Assembly: GCF_001673635.1 (NCBI RefSeq)
Contig: NZ_LZMH01000080.1
Location: 1 to 59,114, forward strand
Source of the DNA: Mycobacterium asiaticum
GTDB taxonomy: Bacteria > Actinomycetota > Actinomycetes > Mycobacteriales > Mycobacteriaceae
Direction of reading: 5' to 3'
DNA length: 59,114 nucleotides
The number at the start of each line of letters is the position of its first letter. Within the stretch, counting starts at the first letter, position 1. A program made the translations under genes and the position numbers. This document shows positions 25,966-33,548 of the stretch, piece by piece. The notes beneath the pieces were generated by a model, which did not search any database, was not told the origin of the DNA, and saw nothing but the letters and a program-made list of their open reading frames with translations.

Positions 25966-26717
25966 CGGTTGACTTCGACCGGCTCGGCATCGGCCCGGGC
26001 ACCACGGTGATCGATGTGGGCTGCGGCGCCGGCCGGCACGCTTTCGAGGCCTACCGGCGGGGTGCCGACGTGGTCGCGTTCGACCAGGATGCCGCCGAAC
26101 TGCGTTCGGTGGACACCCTGCTGCGGGCCATGGCCGAGACGGGCGAGGCGCCGGCGGCGGCATCGGCGAAAGTGGTGCGTGGCGACGCGCTCAACCTGCC
26201 CTACGCCGACGGCATGTTCGACTGCGTCATCGCCTCGGAGATCCTCGAGCACATCCCGCACGACGACGCCGCGATCGCCGAACTGATCCGGGTGCTGAAA
26301 CCCGGTGGGACACTTGCGGTCAGCGTGCCGCGCTGGTTGCCCGAGCGGGTCTGCTGGCTGCTGTCCGAGGAGTATCACAGCAACGAGGGCGGCCACGTCC
26401 GCATCTACCGGGCCTCCGATCTGCGCGACAAGATCGCCGGCCGCGGCATGGAATTGACCCACACCCACCACGCTCACGCACTGCACTCGCCCTTCTGGTG
26501 GCTCAAATGCGCCGTGGGGCCGTCGAAGAACGACCATCCCGCGGTCACCGTTTATCACAAGCTGCTGGTCTGGGACCTGATGCGGCGGCCCAAGATCACC
26601 CAGCTCGCCGAGACGGTGCTCAATCCACTGGTGGGCAAGAGCGTGGCGATGTATTTCACCAAACCGCTGACCGCGAAAGCCGAAGCGCCGCAGGGGTACT
26701 CAGTTGCGTCGGGATAG
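25959..26717 (+). CDS. Class I SAM-dependent methyltransferase of the GT4 cluster
   Basis: The 252-residue product has motif I VIDVGCGAGRHAFEA near residue 20, an acidic end of strand 2 (VVAFDQD) and motif post-I/II FDCVIASEILEHIPHD, with Methyltransf_11 character. The ATG at 25959 lies inside the end of the glycosyltransferase gene (7-bp overlap), and its own end overlaps the next start by 14 bp. That is strong evidence for translational coupling. It probably methylates the product or an intermediate of the neighbouring GT, perhaps a sugar hydroxyl or carboxyl; this is an inference from context. Confidence 0.9.
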   Translation: MLTVDFDRLGIGPGTTVIDVGCGAGRHAFEAYRRGADVVAFDQDAAELRSVDTLLRAMAETGEAPAAASAKVVRGDALNLPYADGMFDCVIASEILEHIPHDDAAIAELIRVLKPGGTLAVSVPRWLPERVCWLLSEEYHSNEGGHVRIYRASDLRDKIAGRGMELTHTHHAHALHSPFWWLKCAVGPSKNDHPAVTVYHKLLVWDLMRRPKITQLAETVLNPLVGKSVAMYFTKPLTAKAEAPQGYSVASG

Positions 26718-27780
26718 CGTGCCGGCCGTTGCGGGAGTCCTGACGCCCGAGCAGTGCCGACAGACCGCGCTGTCGATTGCTGCCGCGCAGGAGCCATCCG
26801 GGGCCATTCCCTGGTTCACCGGTGGGCACACCGATCCGTGGGATCACGTCGAGAATGCGATGGCGCTCACCGCGGCGGGCCTGCTCGAGCCGGCACGGGC
26901 GGCTTACGACTGGTGTCGCCGCGCGCAGCGGCCCGACGGATCCTGGCCGATCCAGCTGCGCGCGGGTGTGATCGAAGATGCCAACAGCGACAGCAACTTC
27001 TGCGCGTACGTTGCCGCTGGCGTCTGGCACCATGTGCTTGTCACCGGTGACGAGAGCTTCGCGCAGACTATGTGGCCGGTGGTGCAGCGGGCGATCGACT
27101 TCGTCATCGACCTGCAGACCGGATACGGCGAAATCAGTTGGGCCCGAAGCGAAGCCGGGCCGTTATCAGAGGCGCTGTTGACCGGGTGCGCCAGCATTTT
27201 CCACAGTATCCGGTGCGCGCTCGCGCTGGCCGCCCTGATCGGGGAACCGCAACCGGAATGGGAGCTGGCGCTGGGCCGGCTGGGCCACGCGATCGTCGCG
27301 CACCCCGAGGCTTTCACCGAGAAGGACCGTTACTCGATGGACTGGTACTACCCGATTCTCGGTAGTGCCCTGCGGGGTCCGGCGGCCGAAGCCCGAATCT
27401 CCCAGCGCTGGAACGACTTTGTAGTCGGCGGGCTCGGTATCCGCTGCGTGCTGGACCGGCCGTGGGTAACCGGTGCGGAGACCTGCGAATTGGTGATGGC
27501 CCTGGATGCCATCGGCCAAAGGTCAGCCGCGCACCAGCAGTTCGGCGCGATGCAACATCTCCGCGAAAACGACGGGTCCTACTGGACCGGACTGGTGTTC
27601 GCCGACGGCAAGCGGTGGCCCGAGGAGCGCACCACCTGGACCGGTGCGGCCGTGATCCTGGCTGCCGACTCGTTGTCTGACACCACACCCGGCAGCGGCA
27701 TCTTCCGCGGCGACGGACTGCCGATGGGGCTGCAGACCGACTTCGACTGCGAGTGCGTGTCTACCGGCCCTGGTCGCTGA
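26704..27780 (+). CDS. Alpha/alpha-toroid protein (squalene-cyclase/six-hairpin-glycosidase-like)
   Basis: This 358-residue protein has repeated QW-like motifs (AQEPSGAIPWF, AQRPDGSWPIQ, LRENDGSYWTG) and helical pairs typical of alpha/alpha toroids, as in prenyltransferases, terpene cyclases and six-hairpin glycosidases. The DxDD acid motif of class II cyclases is not seen. DPWDHVENAMAL and DSNFCAYVAAGVW look more like a glycosidase-type cleft. TTG 26704 is preceded by AGGGG 7 nt upstream; GTG 26719 is an alternative. It overlaps the methyltransferase by 14 bp and the opposite-strand gene by 20 bp. A role on a saccharide made by the cluster is inferred; databases may call it 'prenyltransferase'. 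Confidence 0.8.
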   Translation: MRRDSVPAVAGVLTPEQCRQTALSIAAAQEPSGAIPWFTGGHTDPWDHVENAMALTAAGLLEPARAAYDWCRRAQRPDGSWPIQLRAGVIEDANSDSNFCAYVAAGVWHHVLVTGDESFAQTMWPVVQRAIDFVIDLQTGYGEISWARSEAGPLSEALLTGCASIFHSIRCALALAALIGEPQPEWELALGRLGHAIVAHPEAFTEKDRYSMDWYYPILGSALRGPAAEARISQRWNDFVVGGLGIRCVLDRPWVTGAETCELVMALDAIGQRSAAHQQFGAMQHLRENDGSYWTGLVFADGKRWPEERTTWTGAAVILAADSLSDTTPGSGIFRGDGLPMGLQTDFDCECVSTGPGR

Positions 27781-28447
27781 GAACCTCGACCGGCTCCCCG
27801 GCCGCACCGCCCACCCGCTGCAGCACCCGCAGCGATCCCGTCACACCGAGCTCACGGAATTGGCCAGAATCTATTGCACGGCAATAGATTTGATACGGCG
27901 CGCGGCCGCCGTCCGCGGGATCGGGAAACACGTCGTGGATCACCAGTCCCCCGCCGGCATCCACCCACCTGGCCCAGCCCTCGAAGTCACGGGCAGCGGC
28001 CGCCTCGGTGTGACCGCCGTCGATGAACAGGAACTGCAACGGGGACCGCCACCCGCGGGCGATGACCGGTGACTTGCCGACGACGGCGACGACATGGTCG
28101 TCGAGTCCGGCGGTGTCCAGCGCCCGGCGGAAGGCCGGCAAGGTGTCGAACAATCCGGTGACCTCATCCACCAGCGACGCGTCGTGGTATTCCCAGCCCG
28201 CCTGATGCTCCTCGGACCCGTGGTGATGGTCGACCGTGTACAGCACGCTGGCGGTCTCCTGCGCCGCCGCGCCCAGCAACAGCGTGGACTTGCCGCAATA
28301 CGTGCCGATTTCGACGCCGACCCCGCCGTTCAGGAAGCGCCGCGCCGCCTCATACAGTGCCCGGCCCTCGTGGCTCGGCATGAATCCCCGAACCTGCTCG
28401 GCCAATGCGAACAAGCGCTCGGTCGAGGTGGTGTGGTTGTCACCCAT
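27761..28447 (-). CDS. Class I SAM-dependent methyltransferase (CmcI/sugar O-methyltransferase type)
   Basis: The 228-residue protein has GVEIGTYCGKSTLLLG (motif I), YTVDHHHGSEEHQ and LFIDGGHTEAAAARDFEGW. The IDGGH motif is characteristic of the Methyltransf_24 group, which contains metal-dependent O-methyltransferases. It faces the three-gene cluster and overlaps its last gene tail-to-tail by 20 bp, so the two transcripts are antisense at their ends. Shared sugar/methyl chemistry makes a common pathway likely but this is inferred. The ATG at 28447 gives MGDNHTTSTERLF. Confidence 0.86.
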   Translation of the reverse strand: MGDNHTTSTERLFALAEQVRGFMPSHEGRALYEAARRFLNGGVGVEIGTYCGKSTLLLGAAAQETASVLYTVDHHHGSEEHQAGWEYHDASLVDEVTGLFDTLPAFRRALDTAGLDDHVVAVVGKSPVIARGWRSPLQFLFIDGGHTEAAAARDFEGWARWVDAGGGLVIHDVFPDPADGGRAPYQIYCRAIDSGQFRELGVTGSLRVLQRVGGAAGEPVEVLSDQGR

Positions 28448-28551
28448 CAGCCGAACCTATCGGGCGCCCAAGCGGCACCGACAGCCTGGTCGCAGTCCTT
28501 GCTGGCGCTTGGTGTTGCCGATGCTTGCTGGACAGCCGTCCGGCGCAGGCC

Positions 28552-28833
28552 TTAGCCGTGCGGCGCCTCGGAAATCTTGCTGTCCGGCTTCCCGACCGTC
28601 TGGCAGTAGGCTTGCACCGAAGCCCGGGTCGCGGTGATCTCCAGCGAACTCGGCTCAGCCCCGCTCTTGTCCTTGAGCATCTTGCTGACTTCCTCGCTCT
28701 GCTTCTTCTCGTCTTGAGTCGTGTAGTCCTTGCACTTGGTGTCGCCACCGGTATTGATGACTTCTGAGGCCGAACACCCACTGAACATCAGCGCGGCGAT
28801 GGCGACCATGGCAGGTGCAAGGCGCTTCATCAT
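28552..28833 (-). CDS. Small lipoprotein (93 aa)
   Basis: The protein starts MMKRLAPAMVAIAALMFSGC, a lipoprotein signal with lipobox MFSGC and modified Cys20. The mature part of about 74 residues has two further cysteines about 44 residues apart (TKCKDY ... QAYCQT) in an otherwise helical, charged sequence. That two-cysteine spacing resembles acid-stress chaperones of the HdeA type, but similarity is weak and I do not assign the function. GAGGAAGGG lies just upstream; the second ATG (28830) has better spacing and could be the real start. It has its own transcript on the minus strand. Confidence 0.82.
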   Translation of the reverse strand: MMKRLAPAMVAIAALMFSGCSASEVINTGGDTKCKDYTTQDEKKQSEEVSKMLKDKSGAEPSSLEITATRASVQAYCQTVGKPDSKISEAPHG

Positions 28834-28895
28834 TACCCTTCCTCAAGTCGGAGTCTCAGCTGTTAATTATCCGCCGCGCGGTTCCCCCAAACGCG

Positions 28896-29759
28896 CTATT
28901 TCTGCAGCGTGAACTGGTTGACGTCGATATAGCCGGTGCGGAAGGCGTTCGCGCAGCCGGTCAGGTACCTGCGGTAGCGGTCGTAGACCTCCTGGCCCTG
29001 GATCGCGAGAGCCTCGTCCCGGCGGGTTTCCAGTGACTGGGCCCAGATGTCGAGGGTCTTGGCGTAATGCTGCTGCAGCGATTGGCGACGCGTCAGCCGG
29101 AAACCCGCGTGCGCCGAGCCTTCCGCCACCATGTCCACCGACGGCAGGCGTCCGCCGGGAAAGATCTCGGTGCTGATGAACTTCACGAAGCGGATGTGCT
29201 CCATGGAGATGGGCAAGCCGCTCGCCAGCAGCTCCGTCATGGTCAGTCCGGTGATGGTGTGCAGCAACATCACCCCGTCGCCCGGCAGCAGCTTGGTGAC
29301 CCGCCCGAAGAAGTCGTCGTACCGGTCGTGGCCGAAGTGCTCGAATGCCCCGATGGACACGATGCGGTCCACCGGCTCGGCGAACTCCTCCCAACCCTGT
29401 AGCAGCACCTGCCGGCTGCGCGGGGTCTCCAGCTGATCGAACATCCGTTGCACGTGGGCCGCCTGGTTCTTGGACAGGGTCAGGCCCACGACGTTCACGT
29501 CGTATTTTTCGATCGCCCGCCGCATCGTCGCGCCCCAACCGCAGCCGATGTCCAGCAGCGTCATGCCCGGTTCCAGCCCGAGCTTGCCCAGCGACAGGTC
29601 GATCTTGGCGAGCTGGGCTTCTTCCAGGGACATGTCGTCGCGCTCGAAGTAGGCGCAGCTGTACGTCTGGGTGGGGTCGAGGAACAGGCGGAAGAAGTCG
29701 TCCGACAAGTCGTAGTGTGCCTGCACATCGGCGAAATGCGGCGTCAGTCGCTCAGACAT
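28896..29759 (-). CDS. Cyclopropane mycolic acid synthase family methyltransferase
   Basis: This 287-residue enzyme is clearly of the CmaA/PcaA/MmaA family: HYDLSDDFFRLFLDPTQTYS, the SAM motif LLDIGCGWGATMRRA, GLTLSKNQ, SIGAFEHFGH and the C-terminal GYIDVNQFTLQK. These cytoplasmic enzymes add cyclopropane or methyl branches to double bonds of meromycolates using SAM. The second half (LLHTITGL, TEIFPGGRLPS, YIDVNQFT) is closest in my memory to CmaA1, so distal cyclopropanation is possible, but paralogs cannot be told apart reliably by eye. It is a single gene, divergent from the DUF899 gene, outside a multi-copy mma cluster. Confidence 0.9.
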   Translation of the reverse strand: MSERLTPHFADVQAHYDLSDDFFRLFLDPTQTYSCAYFERDDMSLEEAQLAKIDLSLGKLGLEPGMTLLDIGCGWGATMRRAIEKYDVNVVGLTLSKNQAAHVQRMFDQLETPRSRQVLLQGWEEFAEPVDRIVSIGAFEHFGHDRYDDFFGRVTKLLPGDGVMLLHTITGLTMTELLASGLPISMEHIRFVKFISTEIFPGGRLPSVDMVAEGSAHAGFRLTRRQSLQQHYAKTLDIWAQSLETRRDEALAIQGQEVYDRYRRYLTGCANAFRTGYIDVNQFTLQK

Positions 29760-29777
29760 GAGGGTGTGCCTTTCTGG

Positions 29778-29819
29778 CCCGAAGCTGCCCGAAACTGCCC
29801 CGGAGCTGCCCCGAAGCTG
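29778..29819. repeat. Short degenerate tandem repeat upstream of the mycolate synthase gene
   Basis: Four head-to-tail copies of a 10-11 bp unit, roughly c(c)ccgaagctg, lie 18 to 60 bp upstream of the cyclopropane synthase start on the minus strand. Units begin at about 29778, 29788, 29798 and 29809 and differ by one or two bases. They occupy the 5' leader or promoter region. The repeat is visible directly; a regulatory role is unproven. Confidence 0.6.
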
Positions 29820-29957
29820 CGTAAGTCAACCCGCGCGCCCTACGCCGGCCCGCAGCAGAATTCCCGCCGCAGCCGCGGCCAAACCGAGCGATGAGTTCCG
29901 CGCGCGCCGCCGGTCATAACTTCTAGAACGAACGGATCAACAGCGAAGGGGAATGCC

Positions 29958-30662
29958 ATGCCGAACGCCCTGCCGCCGGTGGCGGACCTGCAGACCTGGC
30001 GTGCCGAGCTCGACGAGCTGCGCAAACGCGAGAAGGCCGCCACCCGTGAGCTCGACGCGATCGCGGCCCAGCGGCGCCGGCTACCGATGGTCGAGTTGCC
30101 CGACTACACCCTGATCGGTGCTGACGGACCGATCCGGCTGGCCGATATCTTCGCCGGCTGCGCGCAGCTGATCGTCTACCACCACATGTGGACGCCGGGC
30201 GCCGAATGGCAGTGCGGCGGCTGCACCGGGTTCACCTCGCAGTTCACCCGGCTCGAATTTCTGGACAACTACGACGCCCGCTTCGTCATCGTCACCAACG
30301 GCGCGATCGACGAGGCGCTGGCCTACAAGCGCAAGGTGGGCAACACGATGGAGTGGTACTCAGCTGCCGACAGCACCTTCGGCGCCGACATGGACGCGCC
30401 GCCCGGCGGCGGGTTCGCGGTGAACGTGTTCCTGCGCGACGGCGACACCGTCTACCGCACCTGGCACACCGCCGGCCGCGGCACCGAGCAGCTCAGCCAC
30501 TCCTTCGCGCTGATCGACATCCTGCCCTGGGGCCGGCAGGAGGAATGGCTCGACTCGCCTGAAGGCTGGCCGTCGCGGCCCACCTACTCGGGCTGGCTCG
30601 ACTCGCCCGACATCGCTCGCGCCTACGGACCCGGATCCGCCGACGCCGAGCGTGGGGCTTAG
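29958..30662 (+). CDS. DUF899-family thioredoxin-like protein
   Basis: The 234-residue protein begins with a helical region LDELRKREKAATRELDAIAA. A thioredoxin-like domain with a CxxC site follows (QCGGCTGFTSQF, about residue 90), then YSAADSTFGADMD and VFLRDGDTVYRTWHT, typical of DUF899. These proteins are predicted redox enzymes of unknown substrate. The ATG at 29958 has GAAGGGG about 8 nt upstream. It lies about 95 bp before furA on the same strand, next to the peroxide-defence pair, so an oxidative-stress role is plausible but unproven. Confidence 0.88.
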   Translation: MPNALPPVADLQTWRAELDELRKREKAATRELDAIAAQRRRLPMVELPDYTLIGADGPIRLADIFAGCAQLIVYHHMWTPGAEWQCGGCTGFTSQFTRLEFLDNYDARFVIVTNGAIDEALAYKRKVGNTMEWYSAADSTFGADMDAPPGGGFAVNVFLRDGDTVYRTWHTAGRGTEQLSHSFALIDILPWGRQEEWLDSPEGWPSRPTYSGWLDSPDIARAYGPGSADAERGA

Positions 30663-30720
30663 GCGGAGACCGCCCCCCAGTTCTTCGTACGTGAGCCCCA
30701 CTTTCGGCGCTCGCAAAGTC

Positions 30721-30757
30721 TTGACCGACTCCAGATAAGGGCGAAATATAGGGGTTT
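30721..30757 (+). promoter_or_regulatory. furA-katG promoter, probably giving a leaderless furA mRNA
   Basis: TTGACC (30721-30726), a 17-bp spacer and AAATAT (30744-30749) lie just before the GTG at 30758, leaving only 8 nt after the -10. Transcription would therefore start at or next to the initiation codon. The sequence lines up with the mycobacterial furA promoter as I remember it (TTGACT ... CATATT), where FurA binds an AT-rich operator and represses itself and katG. The elements are seen; FurA binding here is inferred from the family. Confidence 0.65.
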
Positions 30758-31192
30758 GTGTCCTCAGCCCAGGATTACGCCGCGCAGTTGCGGATGGCGG
30801 ATTTGCGGGTGACGCGTCCTCGGGTCGCGGTGATGGAGGCGGTGCGCGCCCACCCACACGCCGACACCGACACGATCTTCTCGGCGGTGCGGCAAGGGCT
30901 GCCCGACGTGTCGCGCCAAGCCGTCTACGACGTCCTCAACGTGTTGACGTCGGTGGGCCTGGTGCGCCGAATCCAGCCGTCCGGCTTGGTCGCTCGTTAC
31001 GAGGCGCGCGTCGGCGACAACCACCACCACGTGGTCTGCCGGTCATGCGGGGTGATCGCCGACGTCGATTGTGCGGTCGGCGACGCGCCATGTCTGACAC
31101 CGTCCGACGAAAGCAATGTCTTGGATGGTTTCGTTCTCGACGAGGCCGAAGTCATCTATTGGGGCCTGTGCCCCGACTGTTCTGATTCCTGA
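30758..31192 (+). CDS. furA: Ferric-uptake-type regulator FurA
   Basis: The 144-residue Fur-family repressor is collinear with mycobacterial FurA. It has a winged helix with RVTRPRVAVMEAV and LPDVSRQAVYDVLNVL, then the metal-binding GDNHHHVVCRSCG and a C-terminal CPDC pair. FurA senses iron or peroxide and represses furA-katG. The GTG start at 30758 has no Shine-Dalgarno sequence, in keeping with a leaderless message. katG follows after 34 bp, the conserved mycobacterial arrangement. Compared with the M. tuberculosis protein the insertion before VLDEAEV is slightly longer (SNVLDGFVLDE). Confidence 0.96.
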   Translation: MSSAQDYAAQLRMADLRVTRPRVAVMEAVRAHPHADTDTIFSAVRQGLPDVSRQAVYDVLNVLTSVGLVRRIQPSGLVARYEARVGDNHHHVVCRSCGVIADVDCAVGDAPCLTPSDESNVLDGFVLDEAEVIYWGLCPDCSDS

Positions 31193-31226
31193 TCAGCCCG
31201 ATTCACCAACACCCGGAAGGAATGCA

Positions 31227-33464
31227 GTGTCATCCGATACATCCGATAGCCGCCCACCCCACCCCGACAACTCGGCCAGCACCAGCGAGAGCGAAAACCC
31301 GGGAATCCCGTCGCCCAAGCCGGCGTCGGACACGCCGCGCACCATCCAGGACTGGTGGCCCAACCAGGTCGATGTGTCGAAGCTGCACCCGCACTCGCCG
31401 CAGGGCAACCCGTTGGGCGACGACTTCGACTACGCCGCGGAGTTCGCCAAGCTCGACCCCGAGGCGCTCAAGGCGGACCTGGTCACGTTGATGACCACCT
31501 CGCAAGACTGGTGGCCGGCGGACTACGGCCACTACGGCGGTCTGTTCATCCGCATGAGCTGGCACGCGGCCGGCACCTACCGCATCTACGACGGACGCGG
31601 CGGCGGCGGCCAGGGCCTGCAGCGGTTCGCGCCTCTCAACAGCTGGCCGGACAACGCCAGCCTGGACAAGGCGCGCCGGCTGCTGTGGCCGGTCAAGAAG
31701 AAGTACGGCAACAAGATCTCCTGGGCGGACCTGTTGGTCTTCGCCGGCAACGTGGCCCTGGAGTCGATGGGCTTCAAGACATTCGGGTTCGCCTTCGGCA
31801 GGCAGGATGTCTGGGAGCCGGAGGACATCCTCTTCGGTGAAGAGGACGAATGGCTGGGCACCGACAAGCGCTACTCGGGCAAGCGCGAGCTGGCGCAACC
31901 GTACGGTGCGACCACGATGGGCCTCATCTATGTGAATCCCGAAGGCCCGGAAGGCAAACCGGACCCGATCGCCGCCGCGCACGACATCCGCGAAACGTTC
32001 GGCCGGATGGCCATGAACGACGAGGAGACCGCGGCGCTGATCGTCGGTGGCCACAGTTTCGGCAAGACGCACGGTGCCGGCGACGCCGAACTGGTGGGAC
32101 CCGAACCCGAGGCCGCCCCGATCGAGCAGCAGGGCCTGGGCTGGAAGAGCGCCTACGGCAGCGGGGTGGGCAAGGACGCCATCACCAGCGGTCTGGAAGT
32201 GGTGTGGACGCCGACACCGACCAAGTGGGACAACAGCTTCCTGGAGACGCTGTACGGCTACGAGTGGGAGCTGACCAAGAGCCCCGCCGGGGCGTGGCAA
32301 TTCACCGCGAAGGACGGCGCCGGCGCGGGCACCATTCCCGACCCGTTCGGCGGGCCGGGTCGCAACCCGACGATGTTGGTCACCGACATCTCAATGCGTG
32401 AAGACCCGATCTACCGGGAGATCACCAGCCGTTGGCTGAAGAACCCCGACGAGTTGTCCGAGGCCTTCGCCAAGGCGTGGTACAAGCTGCTGCACCGTGA
32501 CATGGGGCCGATCTCCCGCTACCTCGGGCCGTGGATTCCCGAGCCGCAGCTGTGGCAGGATCCGGTGCCGGCCGTGGACCACGAACTGGTCGACGAGCAG
32601 GACATCGCGGCCCTGAAGGCCAAGGTGCTCGAGTCCGGTCTCTCGATTCCTCAGCTGGTCAAGACGGCATGGGCGTCGGCGGCAAGTTACCGCAACACCG
32701 ATAAGCGCGGCGGCGCCAACGGGGCACGCATCCGCTTGGAGCCGCAACGCAATTGGGAGGTCAACGAGCCGTCCGAGTTGGACAAGGTGCTGCCCGTCCT
32801 GGAGCGGATCCAGCAGGACTTCAACTCGTCGACATCCGGCGGTAAAAAGATCTCGCTGGCCGACGTGATCGTGCTGGCCGGGTCCGCGGCGGTCGAGAAG
32901 GCCGCCAAGGACGCGGGCTACGAGATCTCGGTGCACTTCGCTCCCGGCCGCACCGACGCCACGCAGGAAAGCACCGACGTGGAGTCGTTCGCGGTGCTCG
33001 AGCCGCGAGCGGACGGGTTCCGTAGCTACGTGCGGCCGGGTGAGAAGGCCCCGCTCGAGCAGCTGCTGCTGGAGCGGGCGTACTTCCTGGGTGTGACGGC
33101 GCCGGAGCTGACGGTGCTGATCGGCGGTCTGCGGGTGCTGGGCGCCAATCACGGCGGCTCCAAGCACGGCGTGTTCACCGACCGGCCGGGCGCGCTGACC
33201 ACCGACTTCTTCGTCAACCTGCTCGACATGGGCACGGAATGGAAGGCGTCGGAGACAGCGGAGAACGTCTACGAGGGCGTGGATCGGTCCACGGGTGCGC
33301 CCAAGTGGACCGCGACCGCAAACGACCTGGTGTTCGGTTCGAACTCGGTGCTGCGCGGACTGGTCGAGGTGTACGCGCAGGACGACAACCAGGGCAAGTT
33401 CGTCGAGGACTTCGTTGCGGCCTGGGTCAAGGTGATGAACAACGACCGGTTTGACCTGAGATAA
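31227..33464 (+). CDS. katG: Catalase-peroxidase KatG
   Basis: The 745-residue bifunctional haem catalase-peroxidase detoxifies peroxide and activates isoniazid in mycobacteria. The distal site is Arg109/Trp112/His113 in LFIRMSWHAAG, and the Trp-Tyr-Met adduct is Trp112-Tyr235 (MGLIYVNPEGP)-Met261 (GRMAMND). The proximal haem ligand is His276 in IVGGHSFGKTHGAG. Ser321 in KDAITSG corresponds to Ser315 of M. tuberculosis, so the common resistance position is wild type. The GTG at 31227 has GGAAGG 7 nt upstream; the open frame extends into furA but that is not used. The N-terminal 40 residues are divergent and disordered, as usual. Confidence 0.97.
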   Translation: MSSDTSDSRPPHPDNSASTSESENPGIPSPKPASDTPRTIQDWWPNQVDVSKLHPHSPQGNPLGDDFDYAAEFAKLDPEALKADLVTLMTTSQDWWPADYGHYGGLFIRMSWHAAGTYRIYDGRGGGGQGLQRFAPLNSWPDNASLDKARRLLWPVKKKYGNKISWADLLVFAGNVALESMGFKTFGFAFGRQDVWEPEDILFGEEDEWLGTDKRYSGKRELAQPYGATTMGLIYVNPEGPEGKPDPIAAAHDIRETFGRMAMNDEETAALIVGGHSFGKTHGAGDAELVGPEPEAAPIEQQGLGWKSAYGSGVGKDAITSGLEVVWTPTPTKWDNSFLETLYGYEWELTKSPAGAWQFTAKDGAGAGTIPDPFGGPGRNPTMLVTDISMREDPIYREITSRWLKNPDELSEAFAKAWYKLLHRDMGPISRYLGPWIPEPQLWQDPVPAVDHELVDEQDIAALKAKVLESGLSIPQLVKTAWASAASYRNTDKRGGANGARIRLEPQRNWEVNEPSELDKVLPVLERIQQDFNSSTSGGKKISLADVIVLAGSAAVEKAAKDAGYEISVHFAPGRTDATQESTDVESFAVLEPRADGFRSYVRPGEKAPLEQLLLERAYFLGVTAPELTVLIGGLRVLGANHGGSKHGVFTDRPGALTTDFFVNLLDMGTEWKASETAENVYEGVDRSTGAPKWTATANDLVFGSNSVLRGLVEVYAQDDNQGKFVEDFVAAWVKVMNNDRFDLR

Positions 33465-33500
33465 ACACTTCGACCCGAGATAACACATTGAGGTGAGGCG

Positions 33501-33531
33501 ACACCCCGCGGGCAATGCGCTCGCGGGGTGT
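33501..33531 (+). terminator. Hairpin terminator after katG
   Basis: A perfect 10-bp stem (acaccccgcg / cgcggggtgt) with an 11-nt loop lies 37 bp after the katG stop. It has no long T run, which is common for mycobacterial intrinsic terminators. The convergent DUF1906 gene ends at 33549, so the hairpin may serve both directions. Confidence 0.75.
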
Positions 33532-33548
33532 TCGCTATTCGCCCAAAG

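Noticed and set aside
26704..27780. Calling the toroid protein a terpene or squalene cyclase.
   Set aside because: QW-like motifs are present, but the DxDD acid motif is not visible and the gene sits with sugar-modifying enzymes, so only the fold is claimed.
31116..31226. Upstream extension of the katG frame into furA.
   Set aside because: The GTG at 31227 has GGAAGG at good spacing and gives the family length; the extension overlaps the end of furA.
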